Below the pieces are notes generated by a model, which saw only the letters and a program-made list of their open reading frames with translations, made no database searches and was not told where the DNA came from. From Chloroflexota bacterium (GTDB lineage: Bacteria > Chloroflexota > Dehalococcoidia > SHYB01), in contig JACQEE010000246.1 in assembly GCA_016200725.1 (NCBI GenBank), positions 1-14,798 on the forward strand: a stretch of DNA of 14,798 bases, read 5' to 3'. How positions within the stretch are numbered: the first letter of the stretch is position 1; every line of letters begins with the position of its first letter. This document shows, one piece after another, positions 6,036-12,339 of this stretch. A program made the translations under genes and the position numbers.

Positions 6036-6132
6036 GGGAAGGGGCAGCGGTCAGGTTCATCTCTCCCTAAAATCTGTGCAATCTGTGTAATCTGTGGATG
6101 CCTTCTCCCCCTCCCTCTCTGGGAAGGGGCAG
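6036..6132. repeat. Repeat-rich spacer: three 9-bp tandem units flanked by 12-bp direct repeats
   Basis: Three near-identical 9-mers stand in tandem at 6071-6097: AATCTGTGC, AATCTGTGT, AATCTGTGG. They are flanked by two copies of GGGAAGGGGCAG at 6036-6047 and 6121-6132, each inside a pyrimidine-then-purine block (CTTCCCAGGGAAGG, CCCTCTCTGGGAAGG). I recall the AATCTGTG triplet style as a recurrent intergenic repeat in diverse bacterial genomes, but this was not searched. The spacer holds no gene. The second copy ends 12 bases before the CoA-transferase Shine-Dalgarno. Confidence 0.7.
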
Positions 6133-6156
6133 GGGTTTGGTTACAAGGAGGCTGCC

Positions 6157-7329
6157 ATGCCCGGAGCGCTCGAAGGCATTCGCATCGTCGACTTCTCGCA
6201 AGAGATACTCGGCCCGTACAGCACAGCGCTGCTCGCCGACATGGGCGCGACCGTGGAGAAGATCGAGCGGCGCGAGGGTGAGTTCGGGCGGCGGGGCGGG
6301 GCAGCCTATGTCACGGTGCTGAACCGTGGGAAGCGGAGCGTGACGCTCGATCTCAAGCAGCCCAAGGCCAAAGAGATCGTCTACAAGATGGTGAAGCGCG
6401 CCGACGTCGTCGTGAGCAACTGGATCCCCGGCGTGATGGACCGGCTGGGGTATGGGTACGAAGCCTTGCGGAAGATCAAGCCGGACATCATCTACGCCTC
6501 GGGCAGCACCTTCGGCAGCGAGGGTCCATGGGCGAAGAAGCCGGGCCGCGATACGCTCGGCCAGGCGGCAGGCGGCCTGATGAGCGTCACCGGGCCCGTC
6601 GACGGCGTGCCCTTCCCGGCAGGCGCGTGCATCGCCGACGCAACGACCGGCGCGATGCTGGCCTCGGCCATCCTTGCGGCGCTGGTCTATCGCGGTCGGA
6701 CAGGGAAGGGCCAGAAGGTCGAGGTGTCGCTCTACGGGACGGTCATCGCGATGCAGCCCTGGGAGATCACCGCCAAGTCGTTCATGCCTCAGATTCCGGT
6801 ACGGCGCGCGGGGCGCAACCATTCCTTCGCGCTGCGCGGCGTCTGGGGTTCGTTCGCCACAAAGGACGGCTACATCTGCCTGGCTGGCTGCTTCGACGAA
6901 CAATGGCCAATGTTATGTCGCATTCTCGGTATTGAGGCGCACCAGCACGACCCGCTCATCGCCACGGCGGACGGGCGCAACAAGAACGAAGAGGCGCTCT
7001 GGCGCATCATGGAGCCCGCGCTGCGCAAGAAGACGACCGACGAGTGGCTGCAGGAGCTGGAGGCCAGCGAGTTCCTCGTCTCGCGCGTGCAGACCTACGA
7101 CGACATCCTGAAAAGCGAGCAGGCGCTGCTGAACGGCTACATCCGCACCATCGAGCACCCGGACCTCGGCAAAGTGAAGATCGTAGGGCACCCCATCCGC
7201 ATGTCCGCGACCCCGCCATCGCCGCAGGGCCCCGCGCCGGAGATCGGCCAGCACACCGAAGAGGTACTCCTGGAACTCGGCTACTCCTGGGAAGAGATCG
7301 GCAAGATGCAAGGCGACAAGGTGGTGTAG
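6157..7329 (+). CDS. Class III (CaiB/BaiF, formyl-CoA-transferase-like) CoA-transferase
   Basis: The 390-residue product is full length for family III CoA-transferases. It begins MPGALEGIRIVDFSQEILGP, then LLADMGATVEKIER, RGKRSVTLDLKQPKAKEIV and ADVVVSNWIPGVMDRLGYGYEALRKIKPDIIYAS. Next comes the catalytic aspartate, Asp161 in CIADATTG, equivalent to Asp169 of formyl-CoA transferase, then the RTGKGQKVEVSLY strand. The family moves CoA between carboxylic acids through an aspartyl-CoA thioester, usually as an interlocked dimer. The donor and acceptor here are unknown; with the BKACE and crotonase genes alongside, activation of a carboxylate for degradation is a fair inference. The ATG at 6157 is chosen because AAGGAG lies 6 bases upstream; an upstream ATG at 6094 falls in the repeat. 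The gene ends at 7329, before a long spacer. Confidence 0.92.
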   Translation: MPGALEGIRIVDFSQEILGPYSTALLADMGATVEKIERREGEFGRRGGAAYVTVLNRGKRSVTLDLKQPKAKEIVYKMVKRADVVVSNWIPGVMDRLGYGYEALRKIKPDIIYASGSTFGSEGPWAKKPGRDTLGQAAGGLMSVTGPVDGVPFPAGACIADATTGAMLASAILAALVYRGRTGKGQKVEVSLYGTVIAMQPWEITAKSFMPQIPVRRAGRNHSFALRGVWGSFATKDGYICLAGCFDEQWPMLCRILGIEAHQHDPLIATADGRNKNEEALWRIMEPALRKKTTDEWLQELEASEFLVSRVQTYDDILKSEQALLNGYIRTIEHPDLGKVKIVGHPIRMSATPPSPQGPAPEIGQHTEEVLLELGYSWEEIGKMQGDKVV

Positions 7330-7351
7330 CTCTCGATACGCTCTTCGTCCT

Positions 7352-7405
7352 CCTTGGCCCGTCTTCCGGCCGAGGACATGACGTCGGTCTTCTCTCTTCG
7401 AGAGA
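7352..7405 (+). terminator. Two hairpins after the CoA-transferase stop
   Basis: CCTTGGCC (7352-7359) pairs with GGCCGAGG (7368-7375) over 8 bp with one G-U and an 8-base loop. A second hairpin, TCTCTC (7391-7396) with GAGAGA (7400-7405), has a 3-base TTC loop. They lie 22-76 bases after the stop at 7329. No T-run follows, so this is a likely 3' end structure rather than a textbook intrinsic terminator. Confidence 0.4.
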
Positions 7406-7590
7406 CCCCCTGTTCACCTCTGTATCATTGCCCCTTGCGTACGCCCGTATACTACTATTGAGAACTAATGTCCTAGTCGGCCTGGTTCGAGCCTCACCCA
7501 CCACCCCGCAGCGGCGCCAGTCGCGATGGGTGGTTCCGCTTTCGCTTGAAATCCCCACGAACGCCACGACTCACTTCAGTTGGCGCCATA

Positions 7591-7655
7591 CCGTAACCGG
7601 TGTCTCACCGTCGCTTTACCGACGGCTCACCGACCCGTAACCGGCGACACACCGG
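7591..7655. repeat. Iterated-motif block upstream of rplI
   Basis: CCGTAACCGG occurs at 7591-7600 and 7635-7644, 44 bases apart. Between and around them, CCGTCG (7608-7613) pairs with CGACGG (7620-7625), and CCGGTGT (7597-7603) pairs with ACACCGG (7649-7655). CACCG recurs in the sequences TCTCACCG, GCTCACCG and ACACCGG. The arrangement could be paired protein-binding sites or a nested stem-loop. Its place about 100 bases before the rplI promoter suggests regulation. Confidence 0.5.
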
Positions 7656-7751
7656 CCCATTAGACAGGTTCATTTCGCGACAAATCGCCACGACTCGCGT
7701 CACGAGGTGGCGTGCGCGACAACGAGGAGAGCAGACGCTGACAACCTCATC

Positions 7752-7780
7752 TTGTAGGCGCTCCGGCGCACCCCTATACT
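7752..7780 (+). promoter_or_regulatory. Sigma70-like promoter for rplI-dnaB operon
   Basis: TTGTAG at 7752-7757 and TATACT at 7775-7780 are separated by exactly 17 bases. The -10 box matches consensus at five of six positions, the -35 at its first three. Transcription would begin near 7787, giving a leader of about 36 bases before rplI. It is the best promoter match in the spacer. Confidence 0.6.
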
Positions 7781-7822
7781 GGGTGCTGCTGTCGGAGACT
7801 CTTTTCCCCTATTGGCGCGGTT

Positions 7823-8422
7823 ATGAAGGTACTGTTCATCGAAGACGTGATGGGCACGGCCTACGCCGGCGACATCAAGGAAGTAAAGCCAGGTTTCGCG
7901 CGGAACTACCTGTTCCCGGGAAAGTTGGCCGTGGCGGCAACGCCCGACCAGATGTCTCGGGTGGAGCGCCTCCGCAGCGCAGCTGGAAAGCGGCGCGTCG
8001 CGGCCGAGTCCGAGATGAAGGGCCTCGCCGACAAGTTGAATGGGCAGGTCGTCCGCATCGAGGCGCGCGCGGGGCGCAACAACCGCCTCTACGGCTCGAT
8101 CACCAATGTCCGCGTAGCGGAAGAATTGTCCAAACTGGCTGGTCGCGAAATCGACCGGCGCCGCGTCATCATGGACTCCTTCCGGCTCCTGGGCAACTAC
8201 ACCGTCCCGGTCAAATTGCACCCTGGCATCGAGCCGAAAGTGACCGTCGTCGTGGCCGCCCCCGAAGGCATGGCGCCGGTTGAGGAGCCAACCGCCGAGG
8301 AGATCGTCCAAGAGGTTGAGGCCGAGAAGGCAGCGAAGCGCGAGGCCTCGATTCCAACCGCTGCTCCTGTCGCAGAGGCCGAGGCTGCCGAAGGCGAAGA
8401 GGCCGAAGAGTCCGCGAAGTAG
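7823..8422 (+). CDS. rplI: Large-subunit ribosomal protein L9 with a long acidic C-terminal tail
   Basis: Residues 1-50 carry the L9 signature: MKVLFIEDVMGTAYAGDIKEVK, then PGFARNYLFPGKLAVAAT. The connecting helix (about 50-78) and the C-terminal RNA-binding domain end near residue 146 (HPGIEPKVTVVVAA). L9 binds 23S rRNA at the base of the L1 stalk and supports frame maintenance and fidelity. Ordinary L9 is about 148-150 residues. This one is 199 because of a tail rich in Glu and Ala (about residues 147-199), likely disordered. The ATG at 7823 begins the conserved MKV strand, so the start is firm although the Shine-Dalgarno is poor (GGCGCGG). It is first in the operon; dnaB follows after 42 bases. 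Confidence 0.95.
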   Translation: MKVLFIEDVMGTAYAGDIKEVKPGFARNYLFPGKLAVAATPDQMSRVERLRSAAGKRRVAAESEMKGLADKLNGQVVRIEARAGRNNRLYGSITNVRVAEELSKLAGREIDRRRVIMDSFRLLGNYTVPVKLHPGIEPKVTVVVAAPEGMAPVEEPTAEEIVQEVEAEKAAKREASIPTAAPVAEAEAAEGEEAEESAK

Positions 8423-8464
8423 CGCTCAGTCCGCGTCCGATTGTTACCGCCCTTGGAGGGCGTC

Positions 8465-9844
8465 ATGTATTCCGACAGGCTGCCGCCTCAAGACATCGAG
8501 GCGGAAGAGGCCGTCATCGGCTCCCTGCTCATCGAGAGCAATGCCCTGCTGAAGATTGTTGGGTTCCTCAAGCCGGACGACTTCTCCGTCGAGCGTAACC
8601 GCCAGTGCTTCCAGGGCTGCGTGGCCCTCTTCCATCGCGACACCAAGATCAACCAGGTCACGCTCGCCAACGAACTGGAACCAGGCGGCGTCCTCGAAGC
8701 GATGGGCGGGCCGGCCTACCTTTCGCACCTGATTATGAAGGTGCCCACATCCGCGCACGTGGAGCACTATGCGCGCATCGTTCAGCGAACGGCGACGATG
8801 CGCCGGGTCATCGAGGCTGGCGAGCAGATCAAAGGCATCGGCTACGAGGCCGGGCCGGACATCGACAAAGCGCTCACGTCGGCCGAGGACTTGCTCTTCA
8901 AGATTCGCTCGGGTGAAGGCACGCGCGACTTCGTCTTCCTCGGCGATGTCCTCGATCAGTATCTCGAAGAGCGCCGCGTGCACGAGCGCCTGAGGCCCGA
9001 CGCGCCGGACGTCGTGCCTACGGGGTTCATCGATCTCGATCGTCTCTTGGGTGGTCTCCAGCGCTCCGACCTAGTGATCCTGGCGGCGAGGCCGAGCCTG
9101 GGTAAGAGCAGCCTAGCCCTCAACATCGCTTACAACGCGGCGAAGAAGGCATCGGCGCACGTGGCCATCTTCAGCCTGGAGATGGGGAAGGAGCAGTTGG
9201 CCGACCGCCTCTTGGCTAGCGTCTCTAAGATCGATACGTACAAGTTGCGGCAGTTTCGGCAGGGCCAGCACCACGACAACGAAGAGGCGGCGCTCATGGC
9301 CGCGATTGGCGACTTGTCGGACCTGCAGATCTTCGTCGACGACACGCCGCTGGTGAGCGTGCTGGAGATGCGAAGCAAGGCGCGGCGGCTGTACATCGAG
9401 CGCGGGCTAGACCTGGTGATCGTGGACTACCTGCAACTGATGCACGGCGGCGACAATCGAGGCAACGCCGCCAATCGCGTGCAGGAGGTCAGCGAGATCT
9501 CGCGGTCGCTCAAAGGCTTGGCACGCGACCTCGACGTGCCGGTGCTCGCGCTCTCACAGTTGAGCCGCGCGGTGGAGAACCGTCCGGGCAAGCGGCCAGT
9601 GCTGGCCGACCTGCGCGAAAGCGGCAGCATCGAGCAGGACGCGGACGTAGTCGTGTTCATCTTCCGCGAAGATGCGGCCATGAGCCCCGACGATTGGGAG
9701 CGCAACAATCCGGAGCGCCCTTACCCGAAGGGAGTTTCCGAGTTGATAGTCGCGAAGCACCGGCATGGGCCGACTGGATCGGTGCAGTTGTTCTTCGACG
9801 AGAAGACGACAACGTTCAAGAACGCGCTCGTCGGCGCAGTGTGA
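8465..9844 (+). CDS. dnaB: Replicative DNA helicase DnaB
   Basis: The 459-residue protein has an N-terminal DnaB domain (PPQDIEAEEAVIGSLLIE to about residue 120), a linker (about 150-180), and a RecA-like helicase domain. The helicase domain opens VVPTGFIDLDRLLGGLQRSD, with Walker A ARPSLGKSS (Lys214), SLEMGKEQLADRLLAS, Walker B VIVDYLQLM (Asp321), and a late DLRESGSIEQDADVV. DnaB is the hexameric 5'-3' helicase that unwinds the fork and recruits primase. The ATG at 8465 has GGAGGG just upstream and begins at the conserved PPQ-x-EAE segment. Length and motifs are normal and no intein is present. The DnaD-like gene starts 3 bases after its stop, and the tandem loader-like ATPase follows, so helicase and putative loading factors are made together. 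Confidence 0.97.
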   Translation: MYSDRLPPQDIEAEEAVIGSLLIESNALLKIVGFLKPDDFSVERNRQCFQGCVALFHRDTKINQVTLANELEPGGVLEAMGGPAYLSHLIMKVPTSAHVEHYARIVQRTATMRRVIEAGEQIKGIGYEAGPDIDKALTSAEDLLFKIRSGEGTRDFVFLGDVLDQYLEERRVHERLRPDAPDVVPTGFIDLDRLLGGLQRSDLVILAARPSLGKSSLALNIAYNAAKKASAHVAIFSLEMGKEQLADRLLASVSKIDTYKLRQFRQGQHHDNEEAALMAAIGDLSDLQIFVDDTPLVSVLEMRSKARRLYIERGLDLVIVDYLQLMHGGDNRGNAANRVQEVSEISRSLKGLARDLDVPVLALSQLSRAVENRPGKRPVLADLRESGSIEQDADVVVFIFREDAAMSPDDWERNNPERPYPKGVSELIVAKHRHGPTGSVQLFFDEKTTTFKNALVGAV

Positions 9845-9847
9845 CGT

Positions 9848-10555
9848 ATGACGGAGTTCGCCGGCTTTCCGAACAATGCGCGGGTGACGCCGCTTCCGAA
9901 CGCCTTCTTCACCGAGTTGCTGCCGTTCATCGACGATCCGCTGGAGTTGAAGGTAACGCTCTTTCTGTTCAACCGCCTCGCGTGGAAGCGCGGCTTCCCG
10001 AGATTCGTTGCGGAGCGCGAACTTGCCGCCGATCTCGACGTGATGTCCAGCATGGCGAAGCACGAGATGGAACCGAGAGTAGCCCTGCGAGAAGGGTTGC
10101 AAAAGGCCGTCAAGCGCGGTACGTTTCTCGCACTCGAAGTTGAGCGGCCCGATGGGAGTGAACGCGTCTATTTGCTGAACGATGAAGCGGGCAAGCGGGG
10201 GGTGGAAGCCGTGCGGCGAGGCCAGGCGGACCTCGGAGGTCTACCGAAGGTGGAGCCGACCGCTGCACCGATGGAGCGCCGCTCCATCTTTGCGTTATAT
10301 GAAGAGAACATCGGCATCCTTTCGCCTATGATTGCTGAGGAGTTGAAGGAGGCCGAAGGGCTCTATCCACAGGAGTGGGTCATCGAGGCGTTCCGAGAGG
10401 CGGCGCGCCTGAACAAGCGGAGTTGGCGCTACATCCAGCGCATCCTGGAACGGTGGAAGGCCGAGGGACGGGTCAGTGGAAACGTTGCAAGACATCCTGA
10501 AGCGGTACCCGGCGAACGGGGCCGCGGCGGGTACATCGTCCGTCGTAAAGAGTGA
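9848..10555 (+). CDS. DnaD-domain primosome/replication-initiation protein
   Basis: The 235-residue protein has an N-terminal winged-helix-like part (FFTELLPFIDDPLELKVTLF and RFVAERELAADL) like DnaD DDBH1 domains. A charged linker at about 115-145 leads to a C-terminal DnaD (DDBH2) helical domain. That domain reads IFALYEENIGILSPMIAEEL, then YPQEWVIEAFREAARLNKRS and YIQRILERW (Tyr195 to Trp203), the family's Y-x3-I-x3-W motif. DnaD proteins bind and remodel DNA and help load helicase at origins or restart sites, as in Firmicutes primosomes. The ATG at 9848 follows the dnaB stop by 3 bases with little Shine-Dalgarno, so translation is probably coupled to dnaB. Its last 80 bases overlap the next gene in another frame. 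Confidence 0.85.
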   Translation: MTEFAGFPNNARVTPLPNAFFTELLPFIDDPLELKVTLFLFNRLAWKRGFPRFVAERELAADLDVMSSMAKHEMEPRVALREGLQKAVKRGTFLALEVERPDGSERVYLLNDEAGKRGVEAVRRGQADLGGLPKVEPTAAPMERRSIFALYEENIGILSPMIAEELKEAEGLYPQEWVIEAFREAARLNKRSWRYIQRILERWKAEGRVSGNVARHPEAVPGERGRGGYIVRRKE

Positions 10556-11879
10556 ACCCACGCCCGTGTGCGAGGTATGCGGCGGCATCGGGTGGGTGCG
10601 GCACGATGTTACCGTCGATCACCCGGACTTCGGGCGCTTATTCGCGTGCCGGTGTCAGATCAATCGTTTCGCGGCGGGGCGCGCAGACCGGCTGCTGCGC
10701 CTGAGTCGGCTCGGCAACCTCGAAGGAGTCACCTTCGAGGCGCTTGGCGCCCGTGCGAGCGGCGGCAGCCCGGGCGCCAACGCGGCAATGCTGACGGCGA
10801 TCGAGGTTGCGAAGAAGTTCGCTGCGGAGCCGAAGGGCTGGCTGGTCATCGAGGGGCCTGCGGGCAGCGGCAAGACGCGCCTCGCGGCGGCGGTCGTGCA
10901 CGCGAGTATCGCCGGGGGTACGCCCACGCTCTTCCTGCCTGTGCCAGACCTCCTCGACCACCTGAGGGCGGCATTCGCGCCGGACAGCGAGATCCCCTAC
11001 GACGAGTTGTTCGAGCAGGTGCGCAACATCCGCCTGCTCATGCTCGACGACCTTGGCACCGAGAGCGCAACGCCTTGGGCAAGAGAGAAGTTGTGGCAGT
11101 TGCTGAGCCACCGCTACAACGCTGGGCTGCCCACAGTCATCACCACAGACGTGCCGCTCGACCAGCATGAAGATCGAGTCCGCGCCCGGCTGATGGACCG
11201 GTCCCTGACCAAGGTAGTGCGGCTCGCCGCGACAGCGCATCGAGCAGGGCACGGCATCGATCAGCTGGACATGGTGCTGCCGCACCTCACCTTCCAGAAC
11301 TTTAACCCTGATGGGATGGGGCTGAAAGGGCAGTTCTGTGACAACTTGCGAGAGGCATACCGGCTCGCGCAGTCATTCGCTGAGCACCCGGAGGGCTGGC
11401 TTGTCCTGACGGGCCAGCACGGGTGCGGGAAGACACATCTTTCGGCGGCGATCTCCAACGTGTGCCGAGAAAAAGGGCAGGACGTCCTCTTCCTGCTGGT
11501 GCCCAAGTTGCTCGACTACCTGCGCGCAGCAGTGAACCAGCCTGGCGGGCCGAGTTTCGAGGCGTTGGATCGCGCAGAGCGTGCCGGGCTCCTTGTGCTA
11601 GACGACTTTGGACAAGTTGGGGAGACGCCGTGGGCTCGCGACAAGATGGACCAACTGCTGAACTACCGGAGCCTGACGCGAGCCGCGACCGTGATCACAT
11701 CAAGCCTGCGGCCGGAGGAGATGGAGCCGCGGATCTGGTCCCGCATGAGCGACCCGCGGATGAGCAACGTCTACGAGATCCTCGCGCCAGACTACCGAAC
11801 GGGTCGTGCCGGATCGCCGACGCGAGAAGCCCCGTCGGAGCGACAGCCGCGCGGCCGAGGACGCCGGCCACAGAGCTAG
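10476..11879 (+). CDS. Helicase-loader-like ATPase with two tandem DnaC/DnaI-type AAA+ modules
   Basis: The 467-residue protein starts at a GTG (10476) with GAGGG upstream. Residues 32-60 form a possible zinc knuckle, C-x2-C (32, 35) and C-x-C (58, 60). Module 1 has Walker A GPAGSGKT (Lys133), Walker B LLMLDDLG (Asp191/192), sensor-1-like TVITTD and an arginine-finger-like RVRARLMD. Module 2 begins LTFQNFNP and has GQHGCGKT (Lys319), LLVLDDFG (Asp376/377), TVITSS and RIWSRMSD. Both share a TPWAR-D/E-K-x3-QLL segment, showing internal duplication. DnaC/DnaI loaders carry one such module and place DnaB on single-stranded DNA. Gene position after dnaB and dnaD supports that role. Each module keeps its ATP-binding residues. 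The C-terminus is an Arg-rich tail. An IstB-type ATPase is the alternative, but no transposase is nearby. Confidence 0.88.
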   Translation: METLQDILKRYPANGAAAGTSSVVKSEPTPVCEVCGGIGWVRHDVTVDHPDFGRLFACRCQINRFAAGRADRLLRLSRLGNLEGVTFEALGARASGGSPGANAAMLTAIEVAKKFAAEPKGWLVIEGPAGSGKTRLAAAVVHASIAGGTPTLFLPVPDLLDHLRAAFAPDSEIPYDELFEQVRNIRLLMLDDLGTESATPWAREKLWQLLSHRYNAGLPTVITTDVPLDQHEDRVRARLMDRSLTKVVRLAATAHRAGHGIDQLDMVLPHLTFQNFNPDGMGLKGQFCDNLREAYRLAQSFAEHPEGWLVLTGQHGCGKTHLSAAISNVCREKGQDVLFLLVPKLLDYLRAAVNQPGGPSFEALDRAERAGLLVLDDFGQVGETPWARDKMDQLLNYRSLTRAATVITSSLRPEEMEPRIWSRMSDPRMSNVYEILAPDYRTGRAGSPTREAPSERQPRGRGRRPQS

Positions 11880-11893
11880 AAACCATCCCTTTC

Positions 11894-11922
11894 TTGCGCC
11901 GCCCTTCAGTGAACGCTAGGCT
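11894..11922 (+). promoter_or_regulatory. Possible weak promoter before the HIT gene
   Basis: TTGCGC (11894-11899) and TAGGCT (11917-11922) are 17 bases apart in the 76-base gap after the loader gene. The -10 match is poor. The HIT gene could instead be read through from the operon upstream. Confidence 0.22.
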
Positions 11923-11955
11923 GGAGTGCGTTGCGCGGTCGACCTGGAGTCACCG

Positions 11956-12276
11956 ATGTACTGCGTGTTCTGTGAGATCGTCGCCAAGCGAGAGCCCGCG
12001 AAGGTACGCTACGAAGACGACGACGTGATAGTGATCGACAACATCCTACGCTGGGCGCCGGTGATGATGCTGGCTATGCCGAAAAAGCATCTCTCGCAGG
12101 AAGAGATGTGGCTCACCGAGATCGAAAAAATAGCGAAGGTCGCCATCAAGGTCGCAGACGAACTCTGCCCCAACGGCTACCGGCTCATCTCAAACGTTGG
12201 ACACGATGCGATGCAAAGCCAATCGCACGCGCACGTGCACATCCTGGGTGGAACGTTCTTAGGGCACTACGCCTAG
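11956..12276 (+). CDS. HIT (histidine triad) family protein
   Basis: This 106-residue protein begins MYCVFCEIVAKREPAKV and has the HIT triad SHAHVHILGG (His91, His93, His95), which places it in the HIT superfamily of nucleotide hydrolases/transferases. Cys3 and Cys6 form the N-terminal pair that, with later residues, can bind zinc in HINT-like members. Length fits the short HINT/PKCI branch. Such proteins cleave nucleoside phosphoramidates or AMP-linked compounds; the substrate here is unknown. The ATG at 11956 has GGAG 6 bases upstream, and an upstream ATG at 11926 would add ten unsupported residues. It sits after the DNA-replication operon and converges on aconitase. Confidence 0.9.
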   Translation: MYCVFCEIVAKREPAKVRYEDDDVIVIDNILRWAPVMMLAMPKKHLSQEEMWLTEIEKIAKVAIKVADELCPNGYRLISNVGHDAMQSQSHAHVHILGGTFLGHYA

Positions 12277-12282
12277 GTCGCG

Positions 12283-12328
12283 AGAGACCCGTTCGCCCTG
12301 AGTCTGTCGAAGGGCCGAACGGGTCTCT
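12283..12328. repeat. 13-bp inverted-repeat element between convergent genes, possible bidirectional terminator
   Basis: AGAGACCCGTTCG (12283-12295) is the exact reverse complement of CGAACGGGTCTCT (12316-12328). The 20-base loop contains CCCTGAGTCTGTCGAAGGG, which resembles an interspersed element (CCCTGAG-C/T-x-TGTCGAAGGG) I recall from many bacterial genomes. It fills the 63-base gap between the HIT stop (12276) and the aconitase stop (12340), so it could form a 3' hairpin on either transcript. Confidence 0.75.
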
Positions 12329-12339
12329 GGTTGGAGAGG

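Larger units (their letters stand above)
7330..7822. other. 493-base spacer without a supportable gene
   Basis: The spacer separates the catabolic series from the rplI-dnaB operon. It holds two hairpins (7352-7405), an iterated-motif block (7591-7655) and a promoter-like pair (7752-7780). Reading frames that cross it have no recognisable domain, no Shine-Dalgarno and run into rplI in another frame. A tRNA-like GGTTCGAGCC at about 7483 has no cloverleaf around it. Confidence 0.6.

Noticed and set aside
6071..6097. CRISPR-like tandem units
   Set aside because: Units are 9 bases with no spacers between them; no cas genes.
6067..6903. 278-codon minus-strand frame
   Set aside because: Antisense to the CoA-transferase and its repeat leader; no recognisable domain.
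7448..7453. TATACT as a promoter -10
   Set aside because: No -35-like hexamer at 16-18 bases upstream (TTGCCC lies at 14).
7478..7500. tRNA-like T-loop GGTTCGAGCC
   Set aside because: No acceptor, D or anticodon stems could be drawn around it.
7600..8283. 227-codon frame overlapping rplI
   Set aside because: Arg/Gly-rich frame in another phase of rplI, no family resemblance.
10476..11879. IstB-type transposition ATPase
   Set aside because: No transposase or terminal repeats nearby; position with dnaB and a DnaD-domain gene favours a loader.
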